A DNA stretch of 57,771 bases from Vagococcus vulneris (GTDB lineage: Bacteria; Bacillota; Bacilli; Lactobacillales; Vagococcaceae). Both the position numbers and the translations under genes were made by a program. This document shows positions 36,296 to 45,989 of the stretch, one piece after another. The notes beneath the pieces were generated by a model, which did not search any database, was not told the origin of the DNA, and saw only the letters and a list, made by a program, of their open reading frames with translations. The stretch covers positions 1 to 57,771 of the forward strand of contig NZ_NGJS01000013.1 of assembly GCF_003950515.1 (NCBI RefSeq), read 5' to 3'. Position 1 is the stretch's first letter, and every line of letters starts with the position of its first letter.

Positions 36296-39022
36296 ATGAA
36301 ACAAAGAATAGGAAATGTTTTAGAACTATATAGAGCAGATTGGAAACGGATATTTCATAATAAATTGACATTGATTTTAATGCTGGCATTAATGATTATT
36401 CCGTCATTGTACGCATGGTTTAATATTGGTGCATTGTGGGATCCCTATTCAAATACATCTGATATAAAAATAGCTGTTTATTCAGATGATAAGACAGTTG
36501 ATGTAATGAAACATGAAGTTAACATTGGGGATGATATGTTAAAAAATTTAAAGAAGAACCATACCTTGGGGTGGCAATTCGTTGATAGTAAAAAAGCACT
36601 GGATCAAGGTGTTAAAAGTGGTAAATACTATGCAGGAATTTACATTCCTGAAGATTTTTCAAAAAATTTAACGAGTTTTATTCAAGGAGATATCAAGAAA
36701 CCAGAATTGGTTTACAGCGTTAACCAGAAAATCAATGCGATTGCTCCCAAGATATCTGATAAAGGGGCAAGTACTTTACAAGATACTATCTCATCTGAAT
36801 TTATCGGTACAGTCAGTGAAACGTTATTTGCTGAGTTGAATAAGATTGGTTTTGACTTAGATTCAAATTTACCTTCAATCAAAAAAATAACAAGTAAGAT
36901 TTTGACATTAGATGATAACATTGATGTCATTGATGGTTACACGAAAGAACTGGTTCAATTTAATAATAAAATGCCTGAATTTAAGCAAAAGTTAGACATG
37001 GCCAATGAGTTTGTTGGATATATTCCTGAATTAAATCAAATGACACAAAAAGTTGTAGCCCTAAATGGAAAAATGCCGCAAATTGAAGAAACTGGTGGCT
37101 TGGTTTATAAAGTTCAAGACCGTATTCCCCAAATTCAAAATGCAGGACGTCAGGTTGCAATGATTGATGGTGATTTTGACAAAATTACTGGTACAATGGA
37201 TCAAGCCATCGATGAGGCTAACAAAGGTCTAGGTATTATTCAAGATACGCAAAAGATATTACCTGAAGTTAGTCAAATCGCTGTTACTGCTAATAAATTA
37301 GTACCTCAGGTTAGTGAAGATTTAAATAAGGTTCAAGAGAGTTTACCAAATATCGCATCTGGAATTGACTCAGGTTTACAAATTGTTTTAATCATTTCTG
37401 GTGAAACGGCTCAGATTACGGCAGACATTTCTGATTTGATTGCTAATGAAAAATTAACACCAGATGAATTAAATGCTATTCATACCCATCTAGTTAAATT
37501 ATCAGATCGTTTGACTGCGCAAAGCAATATGATAGGGCATGAGATTGTTTTATTAAAAGATTTGCAAGCATTATTAGGAACTAATGCATTAGATGGTATT
37601 ATTAATAAGTTGACTGATCTACAGTTAGCCATAAATCATACACAACAACGAGTAGATTATGTTTTGACAAATTGGGATGACATTACATCTTCTCCAGACC
37701 GTATTAAAGAGGAATTATCTGCTATCAGTGCAGAAGCAGCTAATATAAATAATATTATTTCTGGAATCGACATTAGTGCGGTTCAATCATCAGTTGATGA
37801 CTTGATTTCTCAAGTCCAAGATTTATTAATCAGTGCTGGAAATGCAACACAATCAATTATTGATGATAATTTGATTGATCGCTTAGATGACTTGATGACC
37901 AATACACAAGGAGTAATTAAAGAGGCTGTCGGATTTTTAGAAAAATATCGTCAAGAAATGCCCGCAGTTCAGCAGGAAATTCATTCAGCCAATCTGTTGC
38001 TAAATGGAAATATGAACTTAATTGTTGGTGGTATCAATGATGGAGCGAACTTCTTTACAAATGATTTTCCTTTATTAAAACAAAAAATGAATTTGGCTAC
38101 GTTTTTTATCAATGAGCAATTACCAGGTATTGAAACAGATATTCGTAGGACAATGGGAGAGGTTAACGAGAAAGCACCCAAACTCGAATCAGCTCTAGGC
38201 ATGGCTGTTGATATGGTAAATAATGACTGGCCAAATTTGAAACAGGGAATTCAAAAAGCCAGTGCAAAAATACGTGAAGGTCAAAAAGATATTGATTTAA
38301 CTGAAGTTATTAAGTACTTGAAAGCCGATGCAAATAAAGAAAGTAATTTCTTATCGTCACCTGTTAAATTAAAGACTACTGAAGTTTATCCAATTCCTAA
38401 TTATGGTTCTGCTAGCACACCATTCTATACAGCGTTGTGTATTTGGGTAGGAGCTATATTATTTTCAAGTATTGCAACGACAAAAGTCTATTTAGATGAA
38501 AAGCAACAGGGTCGTTTTACTAAACGTCAACAATTTTTAGCTCGCTTTATGACTTTTCTAACAGTTGGTTTCTGGCAAACGTTTATTGTTGTGTTGGGAA
38601 ATCAATTCATGATAGGAGCTTATACAAAAGAGCCGTTTTGGAATTTTATATTTGCTTTCATTATCGGCATTTGTTTTATGACCATGGTTTACGTTCTCGT
38701 GTCGTTATTCGATAATTTAGGGAAAGGGATTGCAATCATCATCTTGGTACTTTCCATTTCCGCAGGTGCTGGGAACTTCCCAATTGAGATGTCGGGACCA
38801 TTTTTCAGAGCGATTAACCCATATATTCCATTTACTTATGCTGTTCGGCTTTTACGTGAATCAGTTGGTGGCATTTATTGGCCAAATGCGGTTGGTTCCA
38901 TTACTGTTTTAGTCAGTGTGACAGTAGTATTCTTTATTGTTGGTTATGTTATCTATCCGAAAGCTGATCGTTTATTCAGTAAATTAAATGAGAATCTTAA
39001 AGAAGGTCGGATTTTACATTAA
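36296..39022 (+). CDS. YhgE/Pip family large membrane protein
   Basis: A 908-residue protein of the YhgE/Pip (phage infection protein) family. An N-terminal transmembrane segment (about 22-42, ending PSLYAWFNIGALWDPY) precedes a large external domain of about 650 residues that is mostly helical, and five or six transmembrane segments close it, resembling ABC-2 permeases. In Lactococcus Pip is a receptor for c2-type phages, and in other cocci YhgE-type proteins link to type VII secretion. ATG at 36296 follows GGGAGAGGAAGAG. No esx genes are near. Role here open. Confidence 0.85.
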   Translation: MKQRIGNVLELYRADWKRIFHNKLTLILMLALMIIPSLYAWFNIGALWDPYSNTSDIKIAVYSDDKTVDVMKHEVNIGDDMLKNLKKNHTLGWQFVDSKKALDQGVKSGKYYAGIYIPEDFSKNLTSFIQGDIKKPELVYSVNQKINAIAPKISDKGASTLQDTISSEFIGTVSETLFAELNKIGFDLDSNLPSIKKITSKILTLDDNIDVIDGYTKELVQFNNKMPEFKQKLDMANEFVGYIPELNQMTQKVVALNGKMPQIEETGGLVYKVQDRIPQIQNAGRQVAMIDGDFDKITGTMDQAIDEANKGLGIIQDTQKILPEVSQIAVTANKLVPQVSEDLNKVQESLPNIASGIDSGLQIVLIISGETAQITADISDLIANEKLTPDELNAIHTHLVKLSDRLTAQSNMIGHEIVLLKDLQALLGTNALDGIINKLTDLQLAINHTQQRVDYVLTNWDDITSSPDRIKEELSAISAEAANINNIISGIDISAVQSSVDDLISQVQDLLISAGNATQSIIDDNLIDRLDDLMTNTQGVIKEAVGFLEKYRQEMPAVQQEIHSANLLLNGNMNLIVGGINDGANFFTNDFPLLKQKMNLATFFINEQLPGIETDIRRTMGEVNEKAPKLESALGMAVDMVNNDWPNLKQGIQKASAKIREGQKDIDLTEVIKYLKADANKESNFLSSPVKLKTTEVYPIPNYGSASTPFYTALCIWVGAILFSSIATTKVYLDEKQQGRFTKRQQFLARFMTFLTVGFWQTFIVVLGNQFMIGAYTKEPFWNFIFAFIIGICFMTMVYVLVSLFDNLGKGIAIIILVLSISAGAGNFPIEMSGPFFRAINPYIPFTYAVRLLRESVGGIYWPNAVGSITVLVSVTVVFFIVGYVIYPKADRLFSKLNENLKEGRILH

Positions 39023-39130
39023 TTATATGAGAGCCGTGTACGTAACGTACATGGCTTTTCTATTTTTTCGATAAATTAAATAAGATGATATAATATTTAT
39101 ATAACTAACAAATTGAACGGGCTGTCGTTC

Positions 39131-39490
39131 CACAAAAAAATTATTAATCAATCAGAAAGTGTTGTTAATTAGATGTTGGAAGGGTTGTGATTTGCTTAGG
39201 AAAATATTGTTGAGAGAGTTCCAAAAATGTTGGAAGGTATTAAAGAAACCAATACTGGCTCAGGGATCTTTATGATTATTAAAGTTATTCTGGTGATATA
39301 ATGAACTTTGAAAGTGCAAAGAATTGGGACATTGCTGTTGAGGACAGTACGTAGATGAACCTGTCTCTGACAATAATTAAATTAGCAGATGATACGTCGT
39401 GTGTAGAGGCACTAAATTATCTTGTAGAGACTATTTCATGGTAGAGATTTAATAGCAGGTGTTGTAACATGGGGGTATTATTATAAAATG
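39131..39490 (+). pseudogene. Ruined dhaK (dihydroxyacetone kinase subunit)
   Basis: Pieces of a DhaK protein can be read with frameshifts and stops. 39131 onward gives KKIINQSESVVN, stop, MLEGL, then frame continues ENIVERVP, which matches the DhaK start (KKIINxPExVVxEMLEGLxxA). Later pieces are FMIIK, YSGDIMNFESAK and IAVEDST, the known DhaK segments IIKNYxGDxMNFExA and DDxAVEDSxYTAGRRG. Large internal deletions are present. The C-terminal half is gone. This is a dead gene, and no dhaL or dhaM is nearby. Confidence 0.72.
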
Positions 39491-39501
39491 GAGGTAATTG
39501 T

Positions 39502-40365
39502 ATGGAAGAAAAACAGGCATTTCATGTCAATGGTTATTTGGCGACAGTTGTTTTATTGATTACATTAATCTTAGGAGGTATATTATTCGCACTTAATGTG
39601 GAAAGTTCCCCTATTCTTAGTGTCATCGGCTTTGTTTTAATGGTGTGTTCGATACTTTTTTTAAGTTCAATTACAATTGTTCTGCCTAATGAAGCGAAAG
39701 CTATTCTCTTCTTTGGAAAGTATCTAGGAACAATTAAATCAAATGGACTATTTATAACAATTCCGCTAGTAAGAAAAATACCTGTGTCATTAAAAGTTAG
39801 AAATTTTAATAGTGCTGTTTTGAAGGTTAATGACTCTGATGGCAATCCCGTTGAAATTTCAGCTGTCATTGTATTTAAAGTCGTTGATACTGCAAAAGCT
39901 CTGTTTGGTGTTGATAACTATCGTGATTTTGTTGAGATTCAAAGTGAAACAGCAATCAGACATATTGCCTCAAAATATCCATATGATACCTTTGAAGATA
40001 ATGATGTTACGTTAAGAGGTAATACAACTGAGGTATCTGAAGAGTTGGCTAAAGAGCTGGAAGATCGCTTATCAGTTGCCGGTGTTGAAGTTATTGAAAC
40101 ACGTTTGAATCACTTGGCTTATGCAACAGAAATCGCAAGTGCCATGCTGCAAAGACAACAGGCTAAAGCAATTCTGTCTGCTCGTCAAACGATTGTTCAA
40201 GGAGCTGTGTCGATGACGCAAATGGCTCTAGAACAAATTGAAGAAGGTCAAGAGATGAAATTTACCGATGAACGAAAATTGCAATTAATTAATAATCTGC
40301 TTGTTTCGATTATTACTGATAAAGGAACGCAACCGGTAATCAATACAGGAGATGTACGAGAATAA
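39502..40365 (+). CDS. SPFH/Band 7 domain protein
   Basis: A 287-residue stomatin-like protein with two transmembrane segments (about 10-28 and 33-55) and a Band 7 domain (about 60-240: LPNEAKAILFFGKYLGTIKSNGLF, VNDSDGNPVEISAVIVFKV, GVEVIETRLNHLAYATEIASAML). The end is a helix that would drive oligomer formation. Such proteins organise membrane microdomains. GGAGGTAATTGT precedes it. It is a single-gene unit with its own terminator, behind the dead dhaK. Confidence 0.88.
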   Translation: MEEKQAFHVNGYLATVVLLITLILGGILFALNVESSPILSVIGFVLMVCSILFLSSITIVLPNEAKAILFFGKYLGTIKSNGLFITIPLVRKIPVSLKVRNFNSAVLKVNDSDGNPVEISAVIVFKVVDTAKALFGVDNYRDFVEIQSETAIRHIASKYPYDTFEDNDVTLRGNTTEVSEELAKELEDRLSVAGVEVIETRLNHLAYATEIASAMLQRQQAKAILSARQTIVQGAVSMTQMALEQIEEGQEMKFTDERKLQLINNLLVSIITDKGTQPVINTGDVRE

Positions 40366-40377
40366 TAGGAGTAATTC

Positions 40378-40410
40378 AGCATTAGAAATGGAAATTCTAA
40401 TGCTTTTTTT
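40378..40410 (+). terminator. Terminator after the SPFH gene
   Basis: AGCATTAGAA and TTCTAATGCT form a 10-bp stem with a 7-base loop, followed by seven T. Confidence 0.88.
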
Positions 40411-40547
40411 AGTTAAGTGTTATTTATGTTTTGTATAAGGGGAAATGATTGACGTTTTTTAGTTAAAAGAATATCATGCGAATATAGTCATGAATTGATA
40501 TATTTTTAGAAAAAGACTAATTTATTACATGAAAGGGAGATACATTA

Positions 40548-42188
40548 ATGAAATCAGCCTATCAAGTATTGAATAATCCTTTTTTAAATAAAGGGACAGC
40601 TTTTACTAAAGAAGAAAGAAAACGGTTTGGATTAACTGGTCTTATTCCGCCCAAAGTACAAACAATAGAGGAACAAGCCAATCAGGTATATGATCAATAC
40701 AGCAGTAAGTCATCTGATTTGGAAAAACGTTTATTCTTAATGGAAATTTTTAATACTAATCGGACATTGTTCTACTATTTATTTAGCCAACATATGGTAG
40801 AGTTTATGCCGATTGTTTATGATCCAACGATTGCTGATACAATTGAGAACTATAGTGAGTTATTCATTCAGCCACAAAACGCTATTTACTTATCAATAGA
40901 TGAACCAGAATTAATGGAAGAAACACTAAAAAATGGTGCAGATGGTCGTGATATTCAGCTGATTGTTGTAACAGATGCAGAAGGTATTTTAGGGATAGGT
41001 GACTGGGGAGTAAATGGTGTTGATATCTCTGTCGGAAAATTAATGGTTTATACTGCTGCTGCAGGAATTGACCCTAGTACAGTAATGCCGGTAGTGCTAG
41101 ATGTCGGTACTAATCGGGAAGAGCTACTGAAAGATCCGCTTTATTTAGGTAACCGTCATGAAAGAATTCGTGGAGATAAGTATTATGAGTTTGTTGATCA
41201 GTTTGTTAAAACAACAGAAAAATTATTTCCTAAATTATATTTACATTGGGAAGATTTTGGCAGATTAAATGCTGCAAATATTTTAAACAAATACAAAGAG
41301 AATATCACAACTTTTAATGATGACATCCAAGGGACTGGAATTGTTACCCTAGCTGGTATTCTAGGGGCCTTAAATATATCAGGTGAAAAAATAACAGATC
41401 AAGTATACCTTTCGTTTGGTGCAGGGACGGCTGGAGCTGGTATTATCAGCCGAATATACGAAGAAATGCTGCAACAAGGTCTATCAGAAGATGAAGCGCG
41501 TAAACACTTTTATTTAGTTGATAAACAAGGATTGTTATTCGATGATATGGATGATTTAACACCTGAACAAAAGCCTTTTACTAGAAAACGCTCAGAATTT
41601 AAAAATGCAAATCAGCTAACGACACTTAAGGCGGTTGTCCAAGAAATTCATCCAACAATTTTAGTAGGTACATCCACTATGGCAGGTGCTTTTACAGAGG
41701 ATATTGTTAAAGAGATGGCAGCTCATACAGAAAGACCCATTATTTTTCCATTGAGCAATCCGACAAAATTGGCCGAAGCAACGGCACAAGATTTAATTAC
41801 ATGGACTGATGGGAAAGCACTTGTGGCTACAGGTATTCCTGCAGCACCAGTAGAGTATAAAGGTGTTACCTATGAAATAGGTCAGGCTAATAATGCTTTA
41901 GTCTATCCAGGGTTAGGTCTAGGAACTATTGCGTCTACAGCCAAAGTTTTAAATGATACGATGATTTCTGAGGCAGCCCATTCATTAGGCGGTATCGTGG
42001 ATACAAGCAAGGACGGGGCAGCTGTTTTACCGCCAGTTTCTAAATTAACTGAATTCTCAGAAACTGTAGCAGTTGCAGTTGGAGAGAGTGCTGTCAATCA
42101 AGGCATAACAAAAGAATCTATTTCTGATATTAAGGCCGCTATTGAAAAAATTAAATGGCAACCAAAATACCAATCTTTAAATAACTAG
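40548..42188 (+). CDS. mleS: Malolactic enzyme
   Basis: A 546-residue NAD- and Mn-dependent enzyme that converts L-malate directly to L-lactate and CO2. The whole sequence runs parallel to the Lactococcus malolactic enzyme as I recall it: [73 protein letters not shown] and GAGTAGAGI (NAD fold). Plain malic enzymes differ in these regions. GAAAGGGAG precedes it. The malate carrier gene follows 11 bases later. Confidence 0.92.
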   Translation: MKSAYQVLNNPFLNKGTAFTKEERKRFGLTGLIPPKVQTIEEQANQVYDQYSSKSSDLEKRLFLMEIFNTNRTLFYYLFSQHMVEFMPIVYDPTIADTIENYSELFIQPQNAIYLSIDEPELMEETLKNGADGRDIQLIVVTDAEGILGIGDWGVNGVDISVGKLMVYTAAAGIDPSTVMPVVLDVGTNREELLKDPLYLGNRHERIRGDKYYEFVDQFVKTTEKLFPKLYLHWEDFGRLNAANILNKYKENITTFNDDIQGTGIVTLAGILGALNISGEKITDQVYLSFGAGTAGAGIISRIYEEMLQQGLSEDEARKHFYLVDKQGLLFDDMDDLTPEQKPFTRKRSEFKNANQLTTLKAVVQEIHPTILVGTSTMAGAFTEDIVKEMAAHTERPIIFPLSNPTKLAEATAQDLITWTDGKALVATGIPAAPVEYKGVTYEIGQANNALVYPGLGLGTIASTAKVLNDTMISEAAHSLGGIVDTSKDGAAVLPPVSKLTEFSETVAVAVGESAVNQGITKESISDIKAAIEKIKWQPKYQSLNN

Positions 42189-42199
42189 GAGGGGTTTAA

Positions 42200-43168
42200 G
42201 TGGCTTTTTTAACATCAATCGGCAGTATTCTATCAATTATCTTAATGATTGCCTTAGGCTTTATTTTAAGACAGCGCGGATGGTTCTCTGATAGTTTTGC
42301 TGGAAATGTTTCAAAATTAATTATGAACGTGGCGCTTCCGGCTTCAATATTTGTGTCTGTTCTAAAGTATTTAACTAGAGAGACTTTATTTTCATTATCA
42401 AATGGATTGCTGTATTCATTTTTAGCTGTCTTTTTGGGTTACGTAGTTGCGTATATTTTAGTCGCGGTATTAAAAGTACCTGTAGGCAGAAAAGGTGTGT
42501 TTATTAATACAGTTGTTAATGCTAATACCATCTTTATTGGATTGCCTTTAAATATCGCATTATTTGGTGAAAAGAGTTTACCCTATTTCTTAGTCTATTA
42601 TGTGACTAACACTGTTTCAACTTGGGCATTTGGCGCCTTAATTATCGCTAATGATGATCCGACAAAAAAGAACGGCAGTGGATCGAAGAAATCTTTTAAT
42701 TGGAGAAAGTTATTACCGGCTCCTTTAATCGGCTTTTTAGTTGCTTTAGTTTTCTTACTGCTAACCATTCCAGTGCCTGCATTCATTAATTCGACATTAA
42801 CTTATGTGGGAAATATTGTTACACCATTATCACTAATATATATTGGGATTGTTTTGTGTGATGCCGGGCTTAAGAGTATTCACTTTGATAGGGATACAAT
42901 AGTTGCTTTGCTTGGTCGCTTCGTTTTAGCACCAGCCGTTATGATTGCGCTCATTACTTTTTGCGGTGATATCTTTGGTAATTTACCAACGCTAGAATCA
43001 CAAACACTGATTATTCAATCAGCGGCACCAGCATTAGCCGTTTTACCAATTCTAGCGAATGAAGCACATGGTGACGTTGAGTATGCTACAAATATTGTAA
43101 CGACAAGTACAATTTTGTTTGTTATTGTTATTCCTATTATTAATTCTCTATTAGGTATTTTATTTTAA
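42200..43168 (+). CDS. mleP: AEC family malate/lactate transporter
   Basis: A 322-residue carrier with ten transmembrane segments in two halves, of the auxin-efflux-carrier family to which lactic-acid bacteria MleP belongs. Seen are FILRQRGWFSDSFAGNVSKLIMNVALPASIF, NTIFIGLPLNIALFG and APALAVLPILANEAHGDVEYAT. It likely takes up malate in exchange for lactate, making a proton-motive force. GTG start after AGGAGGGG. Directly behind mleS; no MleR-type regulator is adjacent. Confidence 0.85.
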   Translation: MAFLTSIGSILSIILMIALGFILRQRGWFSDSFAGNVSKLIMNVALPASIFVSVLKYLTRETLFSLSNGLLYSFLAVFLGYVVAYILVAVLKVPVGRKGVFINTVVNANTIFIGLPLNIALFGEKSLPYFLVYYVTNTVSTWAFGALIIANDDPTKKNGSGSKKSFNWRKLLPAPLIGFLVALVFLLLTIPVPAFINSTLTYVGNIVTPLSLIYIGIVLCDAGLKSIHFDRDTIVALLGRFVLAPAVMIALITFCGDIFGNLPTLESQTLIIQSAAPALAVLPILANEAHGDVEYATNIVTTSTILFVIVIPIINSLLGILF

Positions 43169-43179
43169 GCAGAATGATG

Positions 43180-43214
43180 AAGAAGCATTGAATGGAAGTC
43201 ATTCAATGCTTCTT
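43180..43214. terminator. Bidirectional terminator between mleP and the acetyltransferase gene
   Basis: AAGAAGCATTGAATG, loop GAAGT and CATTCAATGCTTCTT form a perfect 15-bp stem between two converging genes. Confidence 0.88.
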
Positions 43215-43217
43215 ATG

Positions 43218-43730
43218 TTAATTCAATGCTTTTGTCATCACTAACTCAGGACCGTAATTAGAAGTAATTTTTTTTAAGATTTGATAATTTTGAGATTTCC
43301 AAAATGCTACCGCAGGGAGATTACTTTCAAGTACTCCTAAAGTAATTTTTTGGCTTCCAGTCTCTTTCGCCATTTGTTCCAAAGCATCATAGAGCGGTTG
43401 AGCTAAACCAACGCCGCGATAGTCATGTCGTAAGACAAATAAACCGATAATTGATTGATTTTCTTCTGGATAGTCAATCACCCAGTCAATCATCCCGATC
43501 ATAGTATCCTGATCAAATACTCCGTAAACATTTTTTTTGTGTATTGATGTATTTGGTGGTAGCTCATTAAAAAATGTGATTACTTGTTCATTAGTCGGTT
43601 CTTTTTTTTGATAATCTGTAAAATAGTCAGTTGTTTCAAGTAAAAATTGTTTAACTGTCGCAAAATTATTTTTTTCATTTAATAAGCGGATTTGGATGGT
43701 TGGAAACGTTGGATGAGAGAATTCTTTCAT
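43218..43730 (-). CDS. GNAT family N-acetyltransferase
   Basis: A 170-residue acetyltransferase. The acetyl-CoA site is GLFVLRHDYRGVGLAQPLYDALEQMA, with strands before (MIGMIDWVIDYP) and after (KITLGVLESNLPAVAFWKSQNYQIL). ATG at 43730 follows AGGAGTG; the codon before is TTG. Single gene read toward mleP. Substrate unknown. Confidence 0.85.
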   Translation of the reverse strand: MKEFSHPTFPTIQIRLLNEKNNFATVKQFLLETTDYFTDYQKKEPTNEQVITFFNELPPNTSIHKKNVYGVFDQDTMIGMIDWVIDYPEENQSIIGLFVLRHDYRGVGLAQPLYDALEQMAKETGSQKITLGVLESNLPAVAFWKSQNYQILKKITSNYGPELVMTKALN

Positions 43731-43811
43731 CAATTAATCACTCCTAATTGTCATTATAAGATAGTTTCATTGTACAATATAATATATTAAAAGGTAACTA
43801 TTTATTAGAAA

Positions 43812-43841
43812 AAAGCATGGGACGTTCTCGTCTCATGCTTT
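43812..43841. terminator. Bidirectional terminator
   Basis: AAAGCATGGGACG, loop TTCT and CGTCTCATGCTTT form a 13-bp stem with one G-U pair, between the acetyltransferase start and the end of the next minus-strand gene. Confidence 0.85.
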
Positions 43842-43851
43842 AAAAATATGG

Positions 43852-44718
43852 CTAGTCATCTTTTTTTATTTTTACAGAAGAATCAATCGTTGGTTTTTGT
43901 TTTTCAGATTTTTTCTCTTTTTGGATTTCTTTCTCTTTGCGAATTTTCATTCGATTTTTTTTTGCTTTCTTTTTCGATGTATTAGGTGTTGTTGGGACAG
44001 GGTTTGATGGTGGTTCGTCAGATTCCTGATTATCTCTCACACGTAATTGTACGCGGTAGGGCTCCTTATATGTGACACCATCTACTCTGTAAGGGCCACC
44101 TAATACGAAAACGCCAAGAGGAATAAGTTCATCAGCATCATCAATTAATTTAATTTTAGCTATTTTGATTAAATCGTGATAGGTTGAACCAATCCATAAC
44201 TCGCTGTGACGTATTTTATAATAAGGAATAAGCGTGTATTTATCAATTAGGTAGGTATTTTCATTTAATTCGTGTGATTTAATCTCTTTTGAGTCAATTA
44301 ACTTATTGACGACATCATTAATGATTAAATCAGCATCTTCGACTAAGTTTAAAGGTAACTTCTTTCCGTGAATAACTGGTTTCCCCATTGGAGTTGTCGC
44401 AGCAGTCCCATTAAATGTGGCATCTTCCGGTACGATATCTTCAATGAAATTTGTCACATCCCACTTAACTTTTCGGTCATGAAAATAATAGATGAAATTA
44501 ATGATAGTAAAATATATTAAAATAATAAAAATTATTAAGTATACTACTGCTTGCCAATAATTTTCATTCCTAAAATAGCCATTTACAATTCGAAGAATAT
44601 ATAAAGTCGGAACTAATCCGGCAACGGTAAAGATTTTATTTTGTAAACGTGGGTTAATATTCAAGTAGTTCAAAAATTTGCTGATATTCGTAAAGATTAA
44701 GGTAATTAGAGCTTCCAT
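43852..44718 (-). CDS. Membrane protein of unknown function, DUF6681-like
   Basis: A 288-residue protein with two transmembrane segments (about 29-47 and 55-78), a cytoplasmic or external domain of about 140 residues, and a disordered, very Lys-rich tail after about 235 (NTSKKKAKKNRMKIRKEKE and on). Lactic-acid bacteria have such proteins (I recall DUF6681). Function unknown. It overlaps the preceding gene by one base (TAATG), so the two are translated together. Confidence 0.6.
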   Translation of the reverse strand: MEALITLIFTNISKFLNYLNINPRLQNKIFTVAGLVPTLYILRIVNGYFRNENYWQAVVYLIIFIILIYFTIINFIYYFHDRKVKWDVTNFIEDIVPEDATFNGTAATTPMGKPVIHGKKLPLNLVEDADLIINDVVNKLIDSKEIKSHELNENTYLIDKYTLIPYYKIRHSELWIGSTYHDLIKIAKIKLIDDADELIPLGVFVLGGPYRVDGVTYKEPYRVQLRVRDNQESDEPPSNPVPTTPNTSKKKAKKNRMKIRKEKEIQKEKKSEKQKPTIDSSVKIKKDD

Positions 44719-45233
44719 TAGTTATCACCAGCTTTTTGATTATTGTTAACACGATTAAAATTTTCTTGGTTATCATTTATTTGGGCATCATTATTATTGT
44801 CTTCATTTCCGTTATGATCATTGGGCGTAACATTTGTATCGTTTTTATCGCTGCTATTTTTTTGATTATTATTTGAATCATTTATATAATTTCTATTATT
44901 ATCGTTGTTTGATTGATCAGTATTTTGGGATGTTTCTCGTGTTGAATTGTTGTCTTTATCTGCGCCGCGACTTTCAGAATCACGAGATGCAGGCTGCCTA
45001 CTTTCATTAGTTTCAATATTTTCAGTTCCATGTGTTGTCCCACCAGTAGTTTGATCGGTATTTTTTTTCAGATTAGTGGTATCGGTTGTTTTAACAGTTT
45101 GCTCAACTTTTTCCGGTTTTGGTGATTTATAGCTTTTACTATCAAATACTGCTGTTGTTGTTGAAATCCCAACGGAAATTGTTAGTATGGCAATCGGTTT
45201 TAAAAAGGGTGCCACAACTCGTTTTTGCGCCAT
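44718..45233 (-). CDS. Asn/Asp-rich disordered membrane-anchored protein
   Basis: A 171-residue protein with a positively charged head and one hydrophobic segment (about 10-28), followed by about 140 residues of low complexity rich in Asn, Asp, Thr and Ser. No LPxTG motif or lipobox. It is likely placed at the outer face of the membrane as a flexible tail. It is the first of a two-gene unit with the membrane protein at 43852. Function unknown. GAGATGAG precedes it. Confidence 0.6.
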   Translation of the reverse strand: MAQKRVVAPFLKPIAILTISVGISTTTAVFDSKSYKSPKPEKVEQTVKTTDTTNLKKNTDQTTGGTTHGTENIETNESRQPASRDSESRGADKDNNSTRETSQNTDQSNNDNNRNYINDSNNNQKNSSDKNDTNVTPNDHNGNEDNNNDAQINDNQENFNRVNNNQKAGDN

Positions 45234-45410
45234 CTGCTCATCTCCTTAATAAATTAGATAGAACGTCTAAACTCTATTCTAACACGAAACATTTTTTAAA
45301 TCGTGAATTTTTTATGGATAAATTGTAAAGAGAATTTAAAGTTAGATAAATAATTGTAACAATAAATTTATGATAAACTGAGTAAAAATAAAAATGAAGG
45401 GGATTTTTAG

Positions 45411-45890
45411 ATGTTAGAAAAACAACTTGTTAAAACAAATCAGGATATCGTACAGCTTTTTACAATATTAGAACCAATTTGGCGTGAGGTGTTTACACCG
45501 ATTATTGGTATTGATCAAGTAACATACATGATGACTAATTATCAGTCAATTGATAATATTAAACAGGAAATTGCTAGTGGCGCTCAATATTTTTTAATCC
45601 GTTATAAGGGAGAAAATGTCGGCTACACAGCATATGAGGAAACGGATACTCAGATTTATATTAGCAAACTCTATTTAAATAATTCAGTACGCGGAAAGGG
45701 TTTATCATCTCAATTATTTGACTGGTATGACGAATTAGGTAAGGGTAAGGTGTTGCATTTAAATGTTAATCAGGGAAATGAGCAAGCCATCAAAATTTAT
45801 GAGCATAAAGGATTTAAAAGAGTGGATGAACGCTACGTTGACATAGGTGAAGGATATATCATGAATGATTATGTCTATGAGAAAAATTAA
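45411..45890 (+). CDS. GNAT family N-acetyltransferase
   Basis: A 159-residue acetyltransferase. It shows the acetyl-CoA loop YLNNSVRGKGLSSQLFDWYDEL and the last part LNVNQGNEQAIKIYEHKGFKRVDERYVDIGEGYIMNDYVYEK, typical of protein or amino-acid acetylating members. AAGGGGATT precedes the start. Single gene before the ruined channel gene. Confidence 0.87.
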   Translation: MLEKQLVKTNQDIVQLFTILEPIWREVFTPIIGIDQVTYMMTNYQSIDNIKQEIASGAQYFLIRYKGENVGYTAYEETDTQIYISKLYLNNSVRGKGLSSQLFDWYDELGKGKVLHLNVNQGNEQAIKIYEHKGFKRVDERYVDIGEGYIMNDYVYEKN

Positions 45891-45989
45891 ACTAATTGTG
45901 TAATGGTACATAGTTGCTATAAATTTGAATATTTGGATATTTTTTGGTTTAAATAGATACTAATTGAGTTAGTTGAAATAAAAAAGTGG

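Noticed and set aside
36296-39022. A type VII secretion locus because of the YhgE protein
   Set aside because: No esxA, essC or other Ess genes lie in the window.
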